From assembly GCF_003075075.1 (NCBI RefSeq), contig NZ_QCYM01000063.1, positions 44,717-108,716 of the forward strand: DNA of 64,000 nucleotides, given 5' to 3'. This DNA comes from Labrenzia sp. 011 (GTDB lineage: Bacteria; Pseudomonadota; Alphaproteobacteria; Rhizobiales; Stappiaceae). Positions 62,210 through 64,000 of the stretch are shown here, piece after piece (the stretch's first letter is position 1; each line of letters begins with the position of its first letter). A program made the position numbers and the translations under genes. The notes beneath the pieces were generated by a model. It had not been told where the DNA came from, did not search any database, and was given only the letters and a program-made list of their open reading frames with translations.

Positions 62210-62957
62210 GACATTCGGCCTGAGTCACGATCCGGAGCTCGGGCTCCGGGCGGAAGTCGCGACCCTCAACGCCCAGTTCGAGGGGGCGACCGCCCATGAA
62301 ATCCTTCTGACCGCCATCCGGCACCAGTTTGCCGGCGGCATCGCCATGGTCTCCAGCTTCGGCGCGGATTCCGCGGTGCTGCTGCATATGGTCGCCCGGA
62401 TCGATCCCTCCACCCCGGTCGTCTTTGTCGACACGGTGAAACTGTTTCCGGCCACGATCCTTTACCGCGACCAGCTCATCGAAACGCTCGGCCTGACCAG
62501 CGTGCGCACCCACAAGCCGGAGGAGGAGGAGCTGGCCGCCAGGGATCCGGCCGGCATGCTGTGGATGAGCGACACCGACGCCTGCTGCCACATCCGCAAG
62601 GTGGTGCCGCTGGCCAGGGCGCTGAAGGGCTTCGAGGCCTGGATTTCCGGGCGCAAGCGGTTCCAGAGTTCGACGCGGTCCCAACTCGACTATTTCGAGG
62701 TCGACGACGGCCGGGTGAAGGTCAACCCGCTCGCCGACTGGACGGCCGCCGATATTCTCGACTACGCCAGGACCCACGATCTGCCGCCGCATCCGCTGGT
62801 CGCCCAGGGCTATCCCTCCATCGGCTGCCTGCCCTGCACCAGCAAGGTCGCGCCGGGAGAGGACCCGCGCGCCGGGCGCTGGCGCGGTCAGGACAAGACC
62901 GAATGCGGCATTCACTGGCCCTCGCACGGCAAGGAAGTCGACGGCAGCGGCATCTGA
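62196..62957 (+). CDS. cysH: Adenylylsulfate/phosphoadenylylsulfate reductase
   Basis: The 253-residue protein has the PAPS/APS reductase nucleotide-binding part (MVSSFGADSAVLLHMVARID) and the Cys pairs TDACCHIRK and GCLPCTSK that bind a [4Fe-4S] cluster, typical for APS-using enzymes. The active-site Cys lies in DKTECGIHW near the C-terminus. It reduces activated sulfate to sulfite. The start lies within the end of cysI. Confidence 0.94.
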
Positions 62958-63038
62958 GACGCGCCACCACGATCAAACGGGCCCGGGCCGGTTGACGGAC
63001 CGCCCGAACGGACAAGAGCGGAATTGAGGACGCAAGCA

Positions 63039-63572
63039 ATGGCAACGATTTACAAGAACGGCGACTTCGTCGAGGAGAGCTGGGTCCGGGCCGACGCCGA
63101 GACAGGCGCTGCCGTGGAGGGCGATGCCCTGGTGCCGCTCTCCCTGTTTCTGGACGCGCCGGAGGCCTGGCTGGCGCGCAGCGGGCGCACGGCCGCCCTG
63201 GTCGAGGCCGGGGACGACGTGGAGACCCTGCAACCCTTCCTGGACCGTCTGGCGCTGGTCGCCGTGGACTTCCCGAGCTTTTCCGACGGCCGCGCCTTTT
63301 CCGCTGCCCGCATCCTGCGCGAGCAGATCGGCTACAAGGGCGAGATCCGCGCCACCGGCAAATACATCCTCGACCAGGTGCCCCTCGCCATCCGCTGCGG
63401 CGTGACCTCCTTCGAGATGTCCAGACCGGAAGTGCTGAAATCCCTGAAGGCGGGCGAGTGGCCGGAAGTCACCAAATACATGCAGCCGGTCGGCACCGTG
63501 GAGGAAATCCCCGAAGGCACCCGCCCCTGGGCCCGCCGCTCCCTGCGCGACGTCGCGGTCGCAGCCGAATAG
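63039..63572 (+). CDS. DUF934 protein of the cys operon
   Basis: The 177-residue protein begins MATIYKNGDFVEESWVRADA and matches DUF934, a family that follows cysH in many proteobacterial sulfate-assimilation operons. The blocks SFSDGRAFSAARILRE and DQVPLAIRCGVTSFEM are conserved. The function is not known. GAGGA precedes the ATG at 63039. Confidence 0.92.
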   Translation: MATIYKNGDFVEESWVRADAETGAAVEGDALVPLSLFLDAPEAWLARSGRTAALVEAGDDVETLQPFLDRLALVAVDFPSFSDGRAFSAARILREQIGYKGEIRATGKYILDQVPLAIRCGVTSFEMSRPEVLKSLKAGEWPEVTKYMQPVGTVEEIPEGTRPWARRSLRDVAVAAE

Positions 63573-64000
63573 CCCGGCGCTCCCGGTCCCCTCTGCCCCC
63601 GCCGTCCCGGACCTGATCCGGGACCTCCCGCTTCGTTTGACGTCGCGGGCAGAAGGAGCACGTCTGCCGCGTAGAAAATGCGTTGGGTCGCTGACACGCC
63701 GGGGAGGTGAGCCGTGCTTGGATCGTTCCCTAAAGGGCTGCAATCCGCCGTCTGAACCGCACCGGGTTTTCCGGAGACCCAACTCGTGAGAAGCAGGGTC
63801 TTTGACAAGCAAGGCAACGAAGCCTGAATATTGCTCCCGAAACGGGGACACCTGTCCATCAGAGAAAGTTGCAACATGTGTAGACGCCCTGATTGCAAGA
63901 GGATTTTTTTGGCTATTTGATCGCGCGGTCGGGTGCTGACATGTGTCCGGCCTTTGATGCGGCTTTTGACCTGCCGCGGGCCCGTATGGTGTTCGAGTGT
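63573..64000. other. Region after the cys operon up to the window edge
   Basis: An inverted repeat GTCCCGGA-N5-TCCGGGAC at 63604-63624 may end the cys transcript or be a dispersed palindromic element. No gene is firmly supported after that. An ATG at 63941 opens a frame to the window edge (20 codons), but it is too short to judge. Confidence 0.5.

Overview
The window is about 62% GC DNA from an alphaproteobacterium. The combination of a RirA-type Rrf2 regulator, HemP, a BetI/BetA/BetB plus ChoXWV choline system, a BA14K-type protein, an IalB-type protein and many small cold-shock genes points to the Hyphomicrobiales. A marine Stappiaceae-like lineage (Roseibium/Labrenzia) is my best guess, by inference only. 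The DNA is densely coded. I see no insertion sequence, phage, CRISPR array or rRNA; the only RNA gene I can support is one tRNA-Arg(ACG).

Layout. 0-5 kb: the 3' end of a sensor kinase, tRNA-Arg, pyruvate oxidase (poxB), a small helical protein and an acetoin-reductase-like SDR. 4.9-12.6 kb (minus strand): a complete N-type ATPase operon in the order atpD-C-Q-R-B-E-F-A-G, preceded by a PhaC-like alpha/beta hydrolase that probably heads the transcription unit. 13-14 kb: a cold-shock protein and a small basic protein. 14.2-19.7 kb: an unusual plus-strand cluster with a secreted protein of unknown function, a secreted caspase-fold protein with Sel1-like repeats, a double glycosyltransferase and an orphan protein. 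19.8-24.4 kb: a class III aminotransferase, AnmK, an FAD oxidoreductase and a GntR regulator. 24.4-29.4 kb: serine deaminase and kynureninase, divergently transcribed, then a PAS-GGDEF-EAL protein.

30-34.7 kb: a five-gene branched-chain-amino-acid-type ABC importer ending in its binding protein and a strong terminator. 34.8-38.3 kb: a HI0933-type flavoprotein, a LacI regulator, RirA and HemP. 38.4-45.5 kb: betI-betA-betB (minus) facing away from choX-choW-choV (plus); these take up choline and oxidise it to glycine betaine. 45.6-50.8 kb: a second cold-shock protein, a BA14K-like protein, a YaiI protein, a second HI0933-related flavoprotein, a response-regulator-like protein with both output and input sites degenerate, and a family 2 glycosyltransferase. 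51-58.4 kb: an alpha-glucosidase, a thiolase-like enzyme, a chemotaxis receptor and two secreted proteins. 58.7-63.6 kb: the assimilatory sulfate reduction operon cysG-DUF2849-cysI-cysH-DUF934.

The points I find most worth a second look are: the N-ATPase with two carboxylates in the c-subunit ion site, its b-delta-like fusion and an FNR-like box upstream of the operon; the caspase/glycosyltransferase cluster at 14.2-19.7 kb; the doubly degenerate REC/HD-GYP protein at 48.8 kb; an orphan minus-strand terminator at 53.05 kb that may mark a small RNA; and several clear palindromic operator candidates (IRO box before hemP, BetI site, TGTGA-N6-TCACA site, three AAAGCGCTTT palindromes).
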